Assembly (NCBI GenBank): GCA_017396515.1
Contig: JAFQLV010000030.1
Coordinates: 1 to 45,719, forward strand
Direction: 5' to 3'
Source: Clostridia bacterium
GTDB taxonomy: Bacteria > Bacillota > Clostridia > Oscillospirales > Acutalibacteraceae
DNA length: 45,719 nt
Below are positions 31,551-41,193 of the stretch, one piece after another; the first letter of the stretch is position 1; each line of letters opens with the position of its first letter. Below the pieces are notes generated by a model. It did no database searches. It was not told the DNA's origin and saw only the letters and a list, made by a program, of their open reading frames with translations. A program made the translations under genes and the position numbers.

Positions 31551-31934
31551 CGGCAGACGCTTGCCGCACTGATTACAAAATTCAAAGTCGCCTTGTGCCT
31601 TTGCACCGCAATAGGGACAGTATTTGCTGTCAGTGCCGATATTTTCCTTTTGCATATATTCTCTCTTTTCACCGAAGCGTTCGTTCCACGGGTCGATTTC
31701 CTCCCCGTCATCCGTTATGTCAAATGAGGAATATCTGTTTTTGCCTGTGGCATTTTTGAAATTGTAAACCACATTAACTATGGCTATTGCCACAAAAATC
31801 AGGCCGAAAAGACCGAATATGCCTGCACCCGTTGAAACAGCCACTATGGTCCAGACCACGCCGAAAAGGGCAACAAATATGCCAACAACGGCACTCATCA
31901 TTGAGGGGCCTCTGCCGGGCTTTATGCTTTTCAT
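31548..31934 (-). CDS. Membrane protein with C-terminal zinc ribbon
   Basis: A 128-residue protein with two hydrophobic helices (about 11-33 and 38-58), a charged linker and a C-terminal zinc ribbon: CPYCG then CNQCG, ending KRLP. Such double-CxxC tails are common in small Firmicutes membrane proteins and bind structural zinc. It follows the LiaG-like reading frame by nine bases, with gggtgat as ribosome site, and is the last gene of the three-gene cluster. Role probably structural or regulatory in the envelope-stress unit; no enzymatic motif. Upstream translation may be affected by the nonsense codon in the preceding gene. Confidence 0.8.
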   Translation of the reverse strand: MKSIKPGRGPSMMSAVVGIFVALFGVVWTIVAVSTGAGIFGLFGLIFVAIAIVNVVYNFKNATGKNRYSSFDITDDGEEIDPWNERFGEKREYMQKENIGTDSKYCPYCGAKAQGDFEFCNQCGKRLP

Positions 31935-31943
31935 AATATCACC

Positions 31944-32771
31944 CTATTCCTCAAAATTAACTCTGACAGCACCGATGCCGCCTTCAATTTCAACAAGGCC
32001 TGCTCCGTCGCCCACGGTATAGCCGTCAGATACTCTCTCACCGTCAACGCTGAACTCACCTATGCCTGTTTCTGCAAAAACCGTGTAATCGTCCTTTTTG
32101 CCCTGAAGGGTAAGAACAAGCTCACCAACACCTGCCTCAACGGTGCTTTTGCCTGTGAGAAGTGCTTTAAGCTCTGTTTTGCCCACACCGAGAGAAATAT
32201 CAAGATTGTTTATATCACCTGAAGCTATCACCATTTCGCCTGCGCCGCCGTCGATATTGGCATCATTTTTCGCCCTGATATAGTCAATATCAATCTGACC
32301 TGCACCCAAATCAAGGTCAAGGCTGCCGCAGCTGAGGCTTTCTATAAAGATATCTCCTGCGCCGGCACTGAGTGCCACCTTTTTAAAGCTCATTTTGTCG
32401 GGTACCGTAACAACAAGCTTGCCTGCAGCATCAAAGCCGAGGAAGGAATCATCATCATTTTCAATTTCAAGCTTGCCGTCTTCTTCGCTGAAATCGAAGT
32501 TTACACCTGAATATCTGACTGTGAGCTTGTCGCCTTTTTCAATAACTATATCAGCGGCACCCACCTCTATATCCAAGGCTTCAACTTCACTGCCGACAGT
32601 GTATTCCTTAAGCTCTGAAAACTCAGCTTTATTTTCCTTAATCTCATTCTTAAGATTTTTAACACCGCTGATAGCCAGCAGTGCCGTAACAGCACCGCCG
32701 ATTATGGTGACAATGAGAAAAACTGCAAGTGCTGTTGCACATTATTTTATTATTTTCTGAAAGGTTGTCAT
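31944..32771 (-). pseudogene. LiaG-like DUF4097 protein interrupted by in-frame TAA
   Basis: From the ATG at 32771, which overlaps the stop of the LiaF-like gene, the frame reads MTTFQKIIK and then meets TAA at 32742-32744. The same frame then continues open for 265 codons: a transmembrane segment (ALAVFLIVTIIGGAVTALLAIS), a charged helical linker (KNLKNEIKENKAEFSELKEY) and a beta-solenoid DUF4097 domain rich in Gly-Ala-Gly and Asp (SAGAGDIFIESL, DGGAGEMVIASGD, VGKTELKALL). Between the TAA and the TTG at 32576 there is no ATG, GTG or TTG in frame, so the membrane anchor cannot be made by a normal restart. It is a recent nonsense mutation, a sequence error, or read-through. The domain architecture matches LiaG, which in Bacillus accompanies LiaF. 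Confidence 0.8.
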
Positions 32772-33457
32772 TTAATATCAACTCCTCCGAAAAGGCAAAG
32801 TGAGCTGACATAAACCGTGGGAGCACCGGGAAGCTCAGGAAGGCTCCTCTTGTCGTCAGTACCACCGAAGATTGCCGTTGACTTAATCTGCACATTCACA
32901 TTATCCGGCAGGAAAATATCTATGCCGCCAAAGGTTGCGTTTGCATTGATAATAACATCCTCCGTTATAACAGCACCGCGAAGGTCACATGTGACACTGC
33001 CGAAAACTGCCGTAAGGTCATTGCCGTAGAAGGTCTGACCGTCATATTTTATACTCTTGCTGCCGAAGGTTGCACAGTGGGTGTCTTCACTGCCCTTTTT
33101 ATCACCGAAGCCCTTGAATGCCGCCTTCTTGGCCTTGCCCATAAAGGCATCCTTAAACACAAGAGACAGACCGATAATAACAAGCACTGCAGGAACAAGA
33201 AGCTTCCAAATCATATCAAATGTAAGTATTTCCTGACAGGCAAGAAGAAGCACTACGCCGATAACTATACCTATTATGTTGCCTGTCTTGTCTCTGCTTC
33301 TGAAAAGCTCAATTGTGCAGGGTACAATAATAAACATTGTCCACCAGCCGTCAAAGAAAATATCCGTGATTTCGATAACATCAAAGGCACTCAGGCCAAA
33401 AACCACACCCAGGACTATAAAGAGAAGTCCCCATAAAACATTGCTCATTTTTTTCAT
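32768..33457 (-). CDS. LiaF-like cell-envelope stress membrane protein
   Basis: A 229-residue protein with four hydrophobic segments in the first 110 residues (LWGLLFIVLGVVFGLSAF; WWTMFIIVPCTIELF; GNIIGIVIGVVLLLACQ; LLVPAVLVIIGLSLVF), a basic linker, and a C-terminal beta-helical domain: TFGSKSIKYDG, FGSVTCDLRGAVITED, TFGGIDIFLPDNV and a closing LFGGVDIK. This is the LiaF/VraT C-terminal domain. In Bacillus LiaF inhibits the LiaRS system; no LiaRS pair adjoins here, though two other two-component systems lie elsewhere in the window. Start: ATG at 33457; the frame continues to a GTG at 33469, which lies only one base after aaaggag. The perfect promoter is upstream and the LiaG-like frame overlaps its end. 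Confidence 0.85.
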   Translation of the reverse strand: MKKMSNVLWGLLFIVLGVVFGLSAFDVIEITDIFFDGWWTMFIIVPCTIELFRSRDKTGNIIGIVIGVVLLLACQEILTFDMIWKLLVPAVLVIIGLSLVFKDAFMGKAKKAAFKGFGDKKGSEDTHCATFGSKSIKYDGQTFYGNDLTAVFGSVTCDLRGAVITEDVIINANATFGGIDIFLPDNVNVQIKSTAIFGGTDDKRSLPELPGAPTVYVSSLCLFGGVDIK

Positions 33458-33493
33458 AATAATTTTCACACTCCTTTAGTGTTTTACACTTCA

Positions 33494-33522
33494 ATTATAT
33501 GTTCCGAACCTTAAATTGTCAA
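33494..33522 (-). promoter_or_regulatory. Consensus promoter of the LiaF/LiaG-like operon
   Basis: Minus-strand TTGACA (33517-33522), 17 bp, TATAAT (33494-33499), about 37 bases before the LiaF-like ATG. Its -35 begins right after the terminator of the preceding gene. Confidence 0.9.
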
Positions 33523-33526
33523 TAAA

Positions 33527-33556
33527 AAAAGAGAAGTGTATCTCAACTTCTCTTTT
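33527..33556 (-). terminator. Terminator of the Big_2 protein gene
   Basis: 11-bp stem aaaagagaagt/acttctctttt (arms 33527-33537 and 33546-33556) with a T7 tail on the minus strand, 18 bases after the stop codon. Confidence 0.92.
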
Positions 33557-33573
33557 ATTACATTATATATATG

Positions 33574-36500
33574 TTATGCTGCGGCATTTACTGTTACTCT
33601 GCACTTGGCCGACACACCGTATCTGACGCTTGTGATGGTGATTTCAACCACACCTGAGGCTACTGCAGTGATTACTCCGTCTTCAACCGTTGCAACCGTG
33701 CTGTCGCCGCTTGTCCAGATAACAGTTTTATCATTGGCGTTTTCAGGCAGAATTGTTGCCGTAACGCTCTTTTGATCGCCTACCGTCATAGTGAACTCCG
33801 TTTCGCTGAGTGTAATTTCGGCAACAGGCTCTCTGACAGTTATAAGGCACTGCGCATAAACTGCTTCATCGCTTGCTGAAACTGCCTTGATTATTGCTGT
33901 ACCGCTCTTTTCCTGAGCAGAGACAACACCGTCTATTACCTTTGCAACGCTTTCGTCACTTGACACCCATATAATGCGGTTATCGTCGATTATTTCCGGT
34001 GAAAGGGTAGGCACGAGAGTTACACTTTCCTTGAAATCGAGAACTGCATCAGGCTTATCTAACTTAATCTCATTTATGCCCTGAAGCACCCTTACAATAC
34101 AGAATGCGAAATTGTTGCCGTCTTCACTCTTGACAGTGATAACTGCTGAACCGCTTCTCAGAGCAGTGACCTTACCGTCTTTGACAGTGGCAACCTTTTC
34201 GTCGCTTGACTTCCAGATAAGCTTCTTGTTTTCCGCATCCTCGGGCAGAACCGTGGCTGTGAGAGTGAGAGTCTTGCCTGCATAGACTGTTGCACTGCTG
34301 ACAGGAAGTGTCACTGATGAAACATGCTTTATTACAGTTACCTCACAGGCTGCCTCAAGACCTGTATCCTGTGTTTTTGCAGTTATTTTTGCCGTACCTC
34401 TGCCCTTTGCAGTAACAACACCGTCAACTACAGTGGCAACGCTTTCATCTGAGGAGGTCCAGATAATGTTTTTGTTTGTTACATCCTCCGGGGTGATTTC
34501 AGCCTTAAGTGTGAGAGCTTCGCCCGAATACAATGTAGCCTTTTCGCTGTCTAAGGTGATGGTCTTGCTGCTGACCTGAACTGTCACCTTACATTCGGCA
34601 AAAACACCGTCTGTGGTGCTTGCAGCTCTGATTATTGCCGTGCCGCCGGCAACAGCCATAACCTTGCCGTTTTCATCAACGGTGGCAACCTTCTCATCTG
34701 AGGAGGTCCACACAATCTGCTTCTCAGTTGCGTTTTCAGGCAGAACAGATGCTATCAGCACCTTGCCCTTGCCCTTTTCGAGAGTAAGCTCACCAAGGCT
34801 GAGGTCAACCTTTTCTGCAAGAACCATAACCCTGACCTTACACTCGGCAAATGTCTTGCCGTCAGAAGCTGTGGCAGTGATAACCGCTTCACCTATTGAA
34901 AGGGCTGTGATGTTGCCCTGATTATCAACTGTGGCTATCTTTTCATCGCTTGACTTATATGTCACTGACTTATCATAAGTATTTTCGGGCATTACCTTTG
35001 CAGCAAGCGAGAACTTATCACCCACATTGAGGGTCTTGCTCTCAGCAGCAAGCTCCACACTTAAGGGAAGCTGTCTTACCGTTACCTTGCACTGTGCCGT
35101 GAGCTTTTCGTTATCGGCAGACACTGCCGTGATAACAGCCTCACCGCCTGCAACAGCTGTAACCTTACCGCCCTCGACAGTGGCAACCTTTTCGTCACTT
35201 GACTGCCAAACAACAGTTTTATCGCTTGCATCCTCGGGCAGGAGTGTTGCAGCAAGGGTAAAGTCTTCACCGCTGTAAAGAGTCTTTTCTGCCGAATCAA
35301 GGGTAAGCTTTGTCACTGCCTTTTTGACAGTCAGCTTAACCTCTTTAAAGGCTTCGGGATTCTGGTTTGAGGTAACCTTAATTATGGTTTCGCCCTTTTT
35401 GAGTGCTCTTACATTACCCTGAGCATCAACGAGAGCTACGCTTTCATCCTCAATTGACCAATAAACGGCAGTGTTCTCAGCATTATCGGGCACAACCCTT
35501 GCGTTTATCCTGAGGCTTTCGTTTTCATAAAGAACATATTCGTCCTTGTCTGTCTCTATGGCATCGGCACCCTGAAGCACCGTAACCTTGCACATCTTCA
35601 CAACCTCATCGTTGTTTGCCGCCTTGACAGATACATATGTTGTACCCTTGCCGACACCTGTAACGAGTCCGTTTTCGTCAACAACAGCAACATTTTCGTC
35701 TTCACTTGAGAAGACAACCTCTTTATCCGTTGCATCCTCAGGGATAACCTTATAGTCAATGAGGCTTGACTTTCTGTTATAAACGGTGATTTCCTGAGTG
35801 ATAAGCTCAATATCCTCAAGAGGCTTGATAACCGTCACCTTACAGGTATCCTTTTTGTCGTTTTCCTTTGATGTAACCGTGATTGTTACTGTGCCGCAGG
35901 CAAGTGCTCTTATATTGCCCTGCTCATCAACAGAAACTATCTTATCGTCTGAGCTTGAGAAGGTGTAGCCCTTTTCTGTTGCTGTTTCGGGCTTAACGGT
36001 GGCATTGAGCTTGTGCTCTGCACCGAGAACCACTGTTATATTGCTTCTGTCAAGTGAAATTGAGGTTACATGCTGCTTGACAGTTACCTTGCACTGAGCA
36101 GTTTTTGCACCCTCATCGGTTTTGACGGTGATAACTGCGGTGCCCACACCGACACCTGTTACAACGCCCTTTGAGCTTACCGTGGCAACATTTTTATCAG
36201 AGCTTGAGAAGGTAACCGTCTGCTTGTTTGCATCAGAGGGCAATACACTTGCCTTGAGAGTTATCTTTTCGCCTGCATAAACATCTGCCTCGCTCTTATT
36301 GAACTCAACACCTGTTACCACCATATAAACAGTTACCTTGCAGGTTGCCTTAAGTCCGTTTTCACTCGTTGCAGTTATTGTGGCGGTACCCTTGCCCACA
36401 GGCTTGACAACGCCTGATGAGGTAACGGTAGCAACCTTTTTGTTGCTTGACTTCCATGTAACGGTCTTATCCGTTGCATTTGAGGGTGAAATTGTGGGCT

Positions 36501-39500
36501 TAAGAGTAAGAGTTGTGTCTGATTTAAGTGTAGCCGAAGTCTTATTGAGCGTTATCTTCGTCACAGCTCTCTTGACTGTTACGGTGCATTTTGCTGTGAA
36601 GGAGCCGTCACTTGTCTTGACAGTGATTACGGCCGTGCCCGGCTTGACGGGTGTAACAACGCCTGAGGAGGAAACTGTTGCAACTGCAGTGTCGCTTGAG
36701 GTCCACTTAACTGTCTTTGTGGTTGCATCTGAGGGTGACACTGTTGCTTTAAGAGTGAGGGTCTTACCCAGATAAAGCTCTGAGGATGATTTGTTGAGCT
36801 TTACACCTGTTACGAGCTTAACAACATTCACGGTGCACTTTGCACTGTAGCCGCCGTCTGCCGCTGTTACGGTGACAGTTGCCTTGCCCAGCTTTTTAGC
36901 CGTAACAACACCTGAGGAGGAAACTGTTGCAACGCTCTTGTCGCTTGTCTTCCATGAAAGGGTCTTGTTGCTTGCATCTGAGGGGCTGATTGTGGCCTTA
37001 AGAGTGTATTTATCGCCCACTTCTATTCTTATCGATGATTTATTGAGCTTAACACCTGTTACGGGCTTGACAACATTGACCTGACAGGTTGCCTTCTTGC
37101 TGCCCTGAGTGGTGGTTGCGGTTATAACTGCGTAGCCCACACCCACTGCCTTTATCTTACCCTTTGAGTCAACTGTAACAACATCGTTGTCGCTTGAGGT
37201 CCATTTGACTGTTTTATATGTTGCATTCGAGGGTGAAATTGTGGGTGTGATTGTTGTGGAATTGCCGTATTTCAGTGTCAGTGAGGTCTTGTTGAGCTTA
37301 ACGCTCTTTACGGCAGTGTAAACCGTAATGGTGCAGGTGGCACTGTATTTGCCGTCCATTGTTGTTGCCGTTATTTTTACGGTACCGGCAGCTATGCCCT
37401 TGACAACGCCTGAAGAAGAAACCGTTGCAAGCTTTGTGTTGCTTGATTTCCATGTGACACTTTTATTGCTTGCATTTGAAGGCTTGACCGTAGCCGTGAG
37501 GGTTTTGGTTTTGCCTATGCCAACCTTGAGAGTTTTTTCTGAAACGGAAACACCTGTGGGAGGCTGAGTGACCGTAACCTTACAGTAGGTTGATGCGTTG
37601 CCGTCGGCTGATGTGGCGGTTATGTTTGCCGTGCCTGCTGCAACAGCGGTGACAACACCTTTTGAATTAACCGTTGCAACCTTTGTGTTGCTCGACTTCC
37701 ATGTTACAGTTCTGTCAGAGGCTGTGGTGGGCTTGACCGTTGCAACAAGAGTTTTGGTTTTGCCTGCATTGATAGAGATATTTGTGAAGTCAAGGTTTAC
37801 CTCTGTTGCAAGCTGAACTACTTCAATAACACAGCTTGCGGTGTATCCGCCGTCCTTTGTGGTAACGGTGATTTTTGCCGTACCCTTTGTGCGTGCGGTA
37901 ACCTGACCTGCTTCATTAACTCTTGCAACATCTGTGTCTGAGCTTTCCCATGTTACATCTGTGTTTTCTGCATCTGAGGGCAGCACCGTGGCTGAAAGTA
38001 TTCTCTTTTCGCCCTTAGGTATGGTAACTCTGTCTGCCGCCAGCCTTACACCTGAAACAGCAACATAAACATTAACATTACATGAGGCTGAGCAGGAGCC
38101 GTCCTTTGCCGTTGCACTTATTGAGGCATAGCCCTGTGACTTGGCTGTTACCACACCGGAAGCACTGACTGTTGCCACATTCTCATCAGAGGAGGTCCAG
38201 ATGATATCCTTATCCGTTGCATCCTCGGGAGCTACGGTTGCTTTGAGAGTTTTTGTCTTGCCCTTGGCAAGCTTTATGCTGTCGCTGCTGAGGCTTATGC
38301 TCGTTACGGGCTGAACGACAACAACCTTGCATTGCTGCTGGAAGGAGCCGTCTTTTGTTACAGCCTTGATAATAACCTCACCTGTTGACACTGCCTTTAC
38401 AACACCTGAAGAGGAAACAGTGGCAATGCTCTTGTCGCTTGAGGTCCATGTGATGCCCTTTTCACTTGCGTTGTCGGGAGTTATTGTTGCAATAAGGGGC
38501 ACTGAATCGCCCTTTTTGATGCGCATGGCATTTGTTTCAAGGGTCATGCCCGTAACGGGAATTTTCTTGCCTACCGTTACGGCACAGGTTGCCGTGTAAC
38601 CGCCGCTTTCGGTTCTGACTGTTATTATGGCAGTACCCTTGCTGAGAGCTGTCAGCTTGCCGGTGGCAGTGACAGTAACAACGGCTGAATTGCTTGATGA
38701 CCATGCGACCTTGCGGTTTGTTGCCGTTTCGGGCAGCACTGTTGCATTGAGGGTGGTAGTCTGACCGAGATACATATTTCTTGTGCTGTAATCAAGTGCC
38801 ACTCCGCTTGCATCCTGCAAAACAGTGAGCAGACACTTGGCGGTGAAGCCGCCGCTGACGGTGGTTGCCGTGATATAGCAGCTTCCGCCTGCAACAGCAG
38901 TTACAAGACCTGTTTCGGATATTACAGCCACATTTTCATCACTTGAAGCCCATGCGACTTCTTTATTTGTGGCACTTGTGGGGGTGATAACCGCATTGAA
39001 CTGGAATTTATAGCCTGCCCAGAGAGTGAGTGTGTCTCTGCCGAGAGATACACCCTGAGCGGAAATGACAACTGTTACTCTGCACTCTGCAGTGTGGCCG
39101 CCGTCAGCGGTTGTGCAGGTGATAACTGCAGTGCCCACTGTTTTACCTGTCACCACACCGTAGGGGTCAACAGTGGCTACGCTTTCATCACTTGAGTGCC
39201 ATGTAACATCCTGATTTGAAGCAAATGAGGGTGTAATTGTGGGCCTGAGTGTAATTGAATCGCCCGTGCTGACGGTTTCAGCGGGAGAAATTGCAACACC
39301 CTTGACGCTTTGTGTAACTGTGATTACGCAGGTGTCATATTCTTCCGAGCCGTCAAGTGCGGTTGCCTTGATAACAACCTCACCGGGATATTTTGCCGTA
39401 ACAACACCGTTATCGTCAACTGTGGCTATTTTGGTGTCACCGGATGTCCACTTGACATCTGTATATTTATCGCCGTCACTTGTGGCAACGGTTGCTTTGA

Positions 39501-40950
39501 GCTGAAGTGTTTCTTCGCCGTCAAGGGCAGCACTTTCTCTGTCGAGGGTAACGCTCTTTGCCTTTGCGGCAACTCTGAGGGTACCTGAAGCGGTAAGACC
39601 CGAGCCGTCGGTTGTGGTTGCGGTGATTGTGCACACACCCTTTGCCTTAGGATAAAGCACACCGTTTTTATCAACCGTGCAGACCTTTTCATCACTTGAA
39701 GTCCATGTGAGAACCTGATTGCCTGCATCCTCGGGAGCAATTACAGCCGTAAACTTAGCTTCTTCCGTGGTGAGAGTGAGAACCTTTTTGCTCTCTTTAA
39801 AGCTCAGTGAAGAAACCTGAGGCTGAACCTCAACAACAAAAGAGCCCGTAACGCCGCTTCCGTCTGTTGCTAAGTAGGTTATTCTTGTTCTGCCCTCATT
39901 GAGAGCCGTTATTTTTGCAGTAGCTGTTGAGCCTGATACGGCAGGGTCCCCGACAGACGCAACGGCAGGCTTTGAGGATTTCCACTCAATATCCTTGAAG
40001 CTGGCATCTGTGGGAGCAATTGCAAGCTTGAAGGTTTCCTTTTCACCCTTGACCATATAGAAGGTCTCTGAAACAAGGGTTGTTGTGGGGGTGAGGGCTG
40101 TTATATGCACTGTCTTATTGACAGTTACCTTACAGGATGCGCTGACGCTGATTTTATCGCCGTCACTTGCGGTGACCTTGATTGTGCAGGCACCGGGAGC
40201 ATTTGCCGTGACAACGCCCTTATCATCAACAGAAGCAACTGCAGTGTTGGTTGAAGTCCATGTATAGAAAACATCGCCTGTGGGTGTTGCCGAGGAATCA
40301 ACGCCCAGTGCGCTTGCAGAAAGAGCCTTTGACTGATCCTCAAAAAGTGTGAGGCTGTCACCCGAAAGCTTAACAGAAGAGAGAGGGTTAAGGGTGGTAA
40401 CATGGCACACTGCGGTTTTGCCGTTTGAGGTTGCCGTAACCGTTACCTTTGAGGGTGTATATTTCTTTACGGTAACAACTGCTTCCAGAGTGTCTGTTTT
40501 TTCAACGCTGACACAAGCACTGTTGTTTGATGACCATGTTACCGGGTCACCTGCGTTTTCGGGACCGAGCATTGCAGTGAGCACTACAGTTTTATTCACA
40601 TCAACGGACACTGCCGATTTATCAATGGATATGCTCTGGGTGTGAGGCACAAGGTTATTTATAGCCTTTCTCAGATCCTCGGTAGCCTGATCTATTTCAG
40701 CCTGAGAGTAGTCTCTTATCCAGTTCCAGTCTATGATATTTTTAGCCTGCTTGTAATATGCCTCAAGAAGGCTCGTATCTATGTAGTTGCCCCATTGCGA
40801 CTTATCGGGCACACTTTCATAGACCTTTTCAAGCTCAGTGATATCCCCCGCATAAGCCTCAATTGTGAAAATATCAGCCAATGGAGTCACAGGCACTGAG
40901 CTCAGTATCATTATGCCGCACAGAACAAGACTCAAAACTCTCTTCTTCAT
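33574..40950 (-). CDS. Giant secreted protein with about 28 tandem Big_2 immunoglobulin-like repeats
   Basis: Exported 2458-residue surface or matrix protein. A signal peptide covers about residues 1-25 or slightly more (MKKRVLSLVLCGIMILSSVP). A helical FIVAR-like module follows (about 38-100; SQAEIDQATEDLRKAINNL). The rest is about 28 Big_2 repeats of about 84 residues, each with a W-x-SSD/N-x-x-VATV core, a GxVTA turn, a G-x-A-x-I-T strand and a CKVTV closing strand. Middle repeats (about 12-17) are Lys-rich, C-terminal ones Asp/Glu-rich. There is no LPxTG, SLH, choline-binding or transmembrane anchor; the protein ends after the last repeat (VTVNAAA). In other bacteria Big_2 arrays act as stalks or adhesins; with no ligand domain here, a stalk, adhesin or structural polymer role is inferred. 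The ribosome site is acgagg; terminator downstream. Confidence 0.93.
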   Translation of the reverse strand: MKKRVLSLVLCGIMILSSVPVTPLADIFTIEAYAGDITELEKVYESVPDKSQWGNYIDTSLLEAYYKQAKNIIDWNWIRDYSQAEIDQATEDLRKAINNLVPHTQSISIDKSAVSVDVNKTVVLTAMLGPENAGDPVTWSSNNSACVSVEKTDTLEAVVTVKKYTPSKVTVTATSNGKTAVCHVTTLNPLSSVKLSGDSLTLFEDQSKALSASALGVDSSATPTGDVFYTWTSTNTAVASVDDKGVVTANAPGACTIKVTASDGDKISVSASCKVTVNKTVHITALTPTTTLVSETFYMVKGEKETFKLAIAPTDASFKDIEWKSSKPAVASVGDPAVSGSTATAKITALNEGRTRITYLATDGSGVTGSFVVEVQPQVSSLSFKESKKVLTLTTEEAKFTAVIAPEDAGNQVLTWTSSDEKVCTVDKNGVLYPKAKGVCTITATTTDGSGLTASGTLRVAAKAKSVTLDRESAALDGEETLQLKATVATSDGDKYTDVKWTSGDTKIATVDDNGVVTAKYPGEVVIKATALDGSEEYDTCVITVTQSVKGVAISPAETVSTGDSITLRPTITPSFASNQDVTWHSSDESVATVDPYGVVTGKTVGTAVITCTTADGGHTAECRVTVVISAQGVSLGRDTLTLWAGYKFQFNAVITPTSATNKEVAWASSDENVAVISETGLVTAVAGGSCYITATTVSGGFTAKCLLTVLQDASGVALDYSTRNMYLGQTTTLNATVLPETATNRKVAWSSSNSAVVTVTATGKLTALSKGTAIITVRTESGGYTATCAVTVGKKIPVTGMTLETNAMRIKKGDSVPLIATITPDNASEKGITWTSSDKSIATVSSSGVVKAVSTGEVIIKAVTKDGSFQQQCKVVVVQPVTSISLSSDSIKLAKGKTKTLKATVAPEDATDKDIIWTSSDENVATVSASGVVTAKSQGYASISATAKDGSCSASCNVNVYVAVSGVRLAADRVTIPKGEKRILSATVLPSDAENTDVTWESSDTDVARVNEAGQVTARTKGTAKITVTTKDGGYTASCVIEVVQLATEVNLDFTNISINAGKTKTLVATVKPTTASDRTVTWKSSNTKVATVNSKGVVTAVAAGTANITATSADGNASTYCKVTVTQPPTGVSVSEKTLKVGIGKTKTLTATVKPSNASNKSVTWKSSNTKLATVSSSGVVKGIAAGTVKITATTMDGKYSATCTITVYTAVKSVKLNKTSLTLKYGNSTTITPTISPSNATYKTVKWTSSDNDVVTVDSKGKIKAVGVGYAVITATTTQGSKKATCQVNVVKPVTGVKLNKSSIRIEVGDKYTLKATISPSDASNKTLSWKTSDKSVATVSSSGVVTAKKLGKATVTVTAADGGYSAKCTVNVVKLVTGVKLNKSSSELYLGKTLTLKATVSPSDATTKTVKWTSSDTAVATVSSSGVVTPVKPGTAVITVKTSDGSFTAKCTVTVKRAVTKITLNKTSATLKSDTTLTLKPTISPSNATDKTVTWKSSNKKVATVTSSGVVKPVGKGTATITATSENGLKATCKVTVYMVVTGVEFNKSEADVYAGEKITLKASVLPSDANKQTVTFSSSDKNVATVSSKGVVTGVGVGTAVITVKTDEGAKTAQCKVTVKQHVTSISLDRSNITVVLGAEHKLNATVKPETATEKGYTFSSSDDKIVSVDEQGNIRALACGTVTITVTSKENDKKDTCKVTVIKPLEDIELITQEITVYNRKSSLIDYKVIPEDATDKEVVFSSEDENVAVVDENGLVTGVGKGTTYVSVKAANNDEVVKMCKVTVLQGADAIETDKDEYVLYENESLRINARVVPDNAENTAVYWSIEDESVALVDAQGNVRALKKGETIIKVTSNQNPEAFKEVKLTVKKAVTKLTLDSAEKTLYSGEDFTLAATLLPEDASDKTVVWQSSDEKVATVEGGKVTAVAGGEAVITAVSADNEKLTAQCKVTVRQLPLSVELAAESKTLNVGDKFSLAAKVMPENTYDKSVTYKSSDEKIATVDNQGNITALSIGEAVITATASDGKTFAECKVRVMVLAEKVDLSLGELTLEKGKGKVLIASVLPENATEKQIVWTSSDEKVATVDENGKVMAVAGGTAIIRAASTTDGVFAECKVTVQVSSKTITLDSEKATLYSGEALTLKAEITPEDVTNKNIIWTSSDESVATVVDGVVTAKGRGTAKITAKTQDTGLEAACEVTVIKHVSSVTLPVSSATVYAGKTLTLTATVLPEDAENKKLIWKSSDEKVATVKDGKVTALRSGSAVITVKSEDGNNFAFCIVRVLQGINEIKLDKPDAVLDFKESVTLVPTLSPEIIDDNRIIWVSSDESVAKVIDGVVSAQEKSGTAIIKAVSASDEAVYAQCLITVREPVAEITLSETEFTMTVGDQKSVTATILPENANDKTVIWTSGDSTVATVEDGVITAVASGVVEITITSVRYGVSAKCRVTVNAAA

Positions 40951-41193
40951 ATTTAATTACCTCGTTTCTTTAAGCTTCGTTTATATTCTAAAGTCAATAG
41001 TCAGATTGCTCAGTTTTGTTGTATATATTTACAACTATATAATACTATAATAGGGCAGAATAACCTATTATGAGTATTTTACATTATAGTGCAAAACCGT
41101 CTTCGTGTCAACCGAAGAAAGAAATCTGTTGTAAAAGTTTACAATTTATGCTAATATTATTCTAAAAGATTACACATTCAAGGAGAAACACCT

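Noticed and set aside
33574..40950. Many long plus-strand frames opposite the Big_2 gene
   Set aside because: They repeat with the 84-codon period and Val/Thr-rich composition expected of the antisense of the repeats, and lack ribosome sites.
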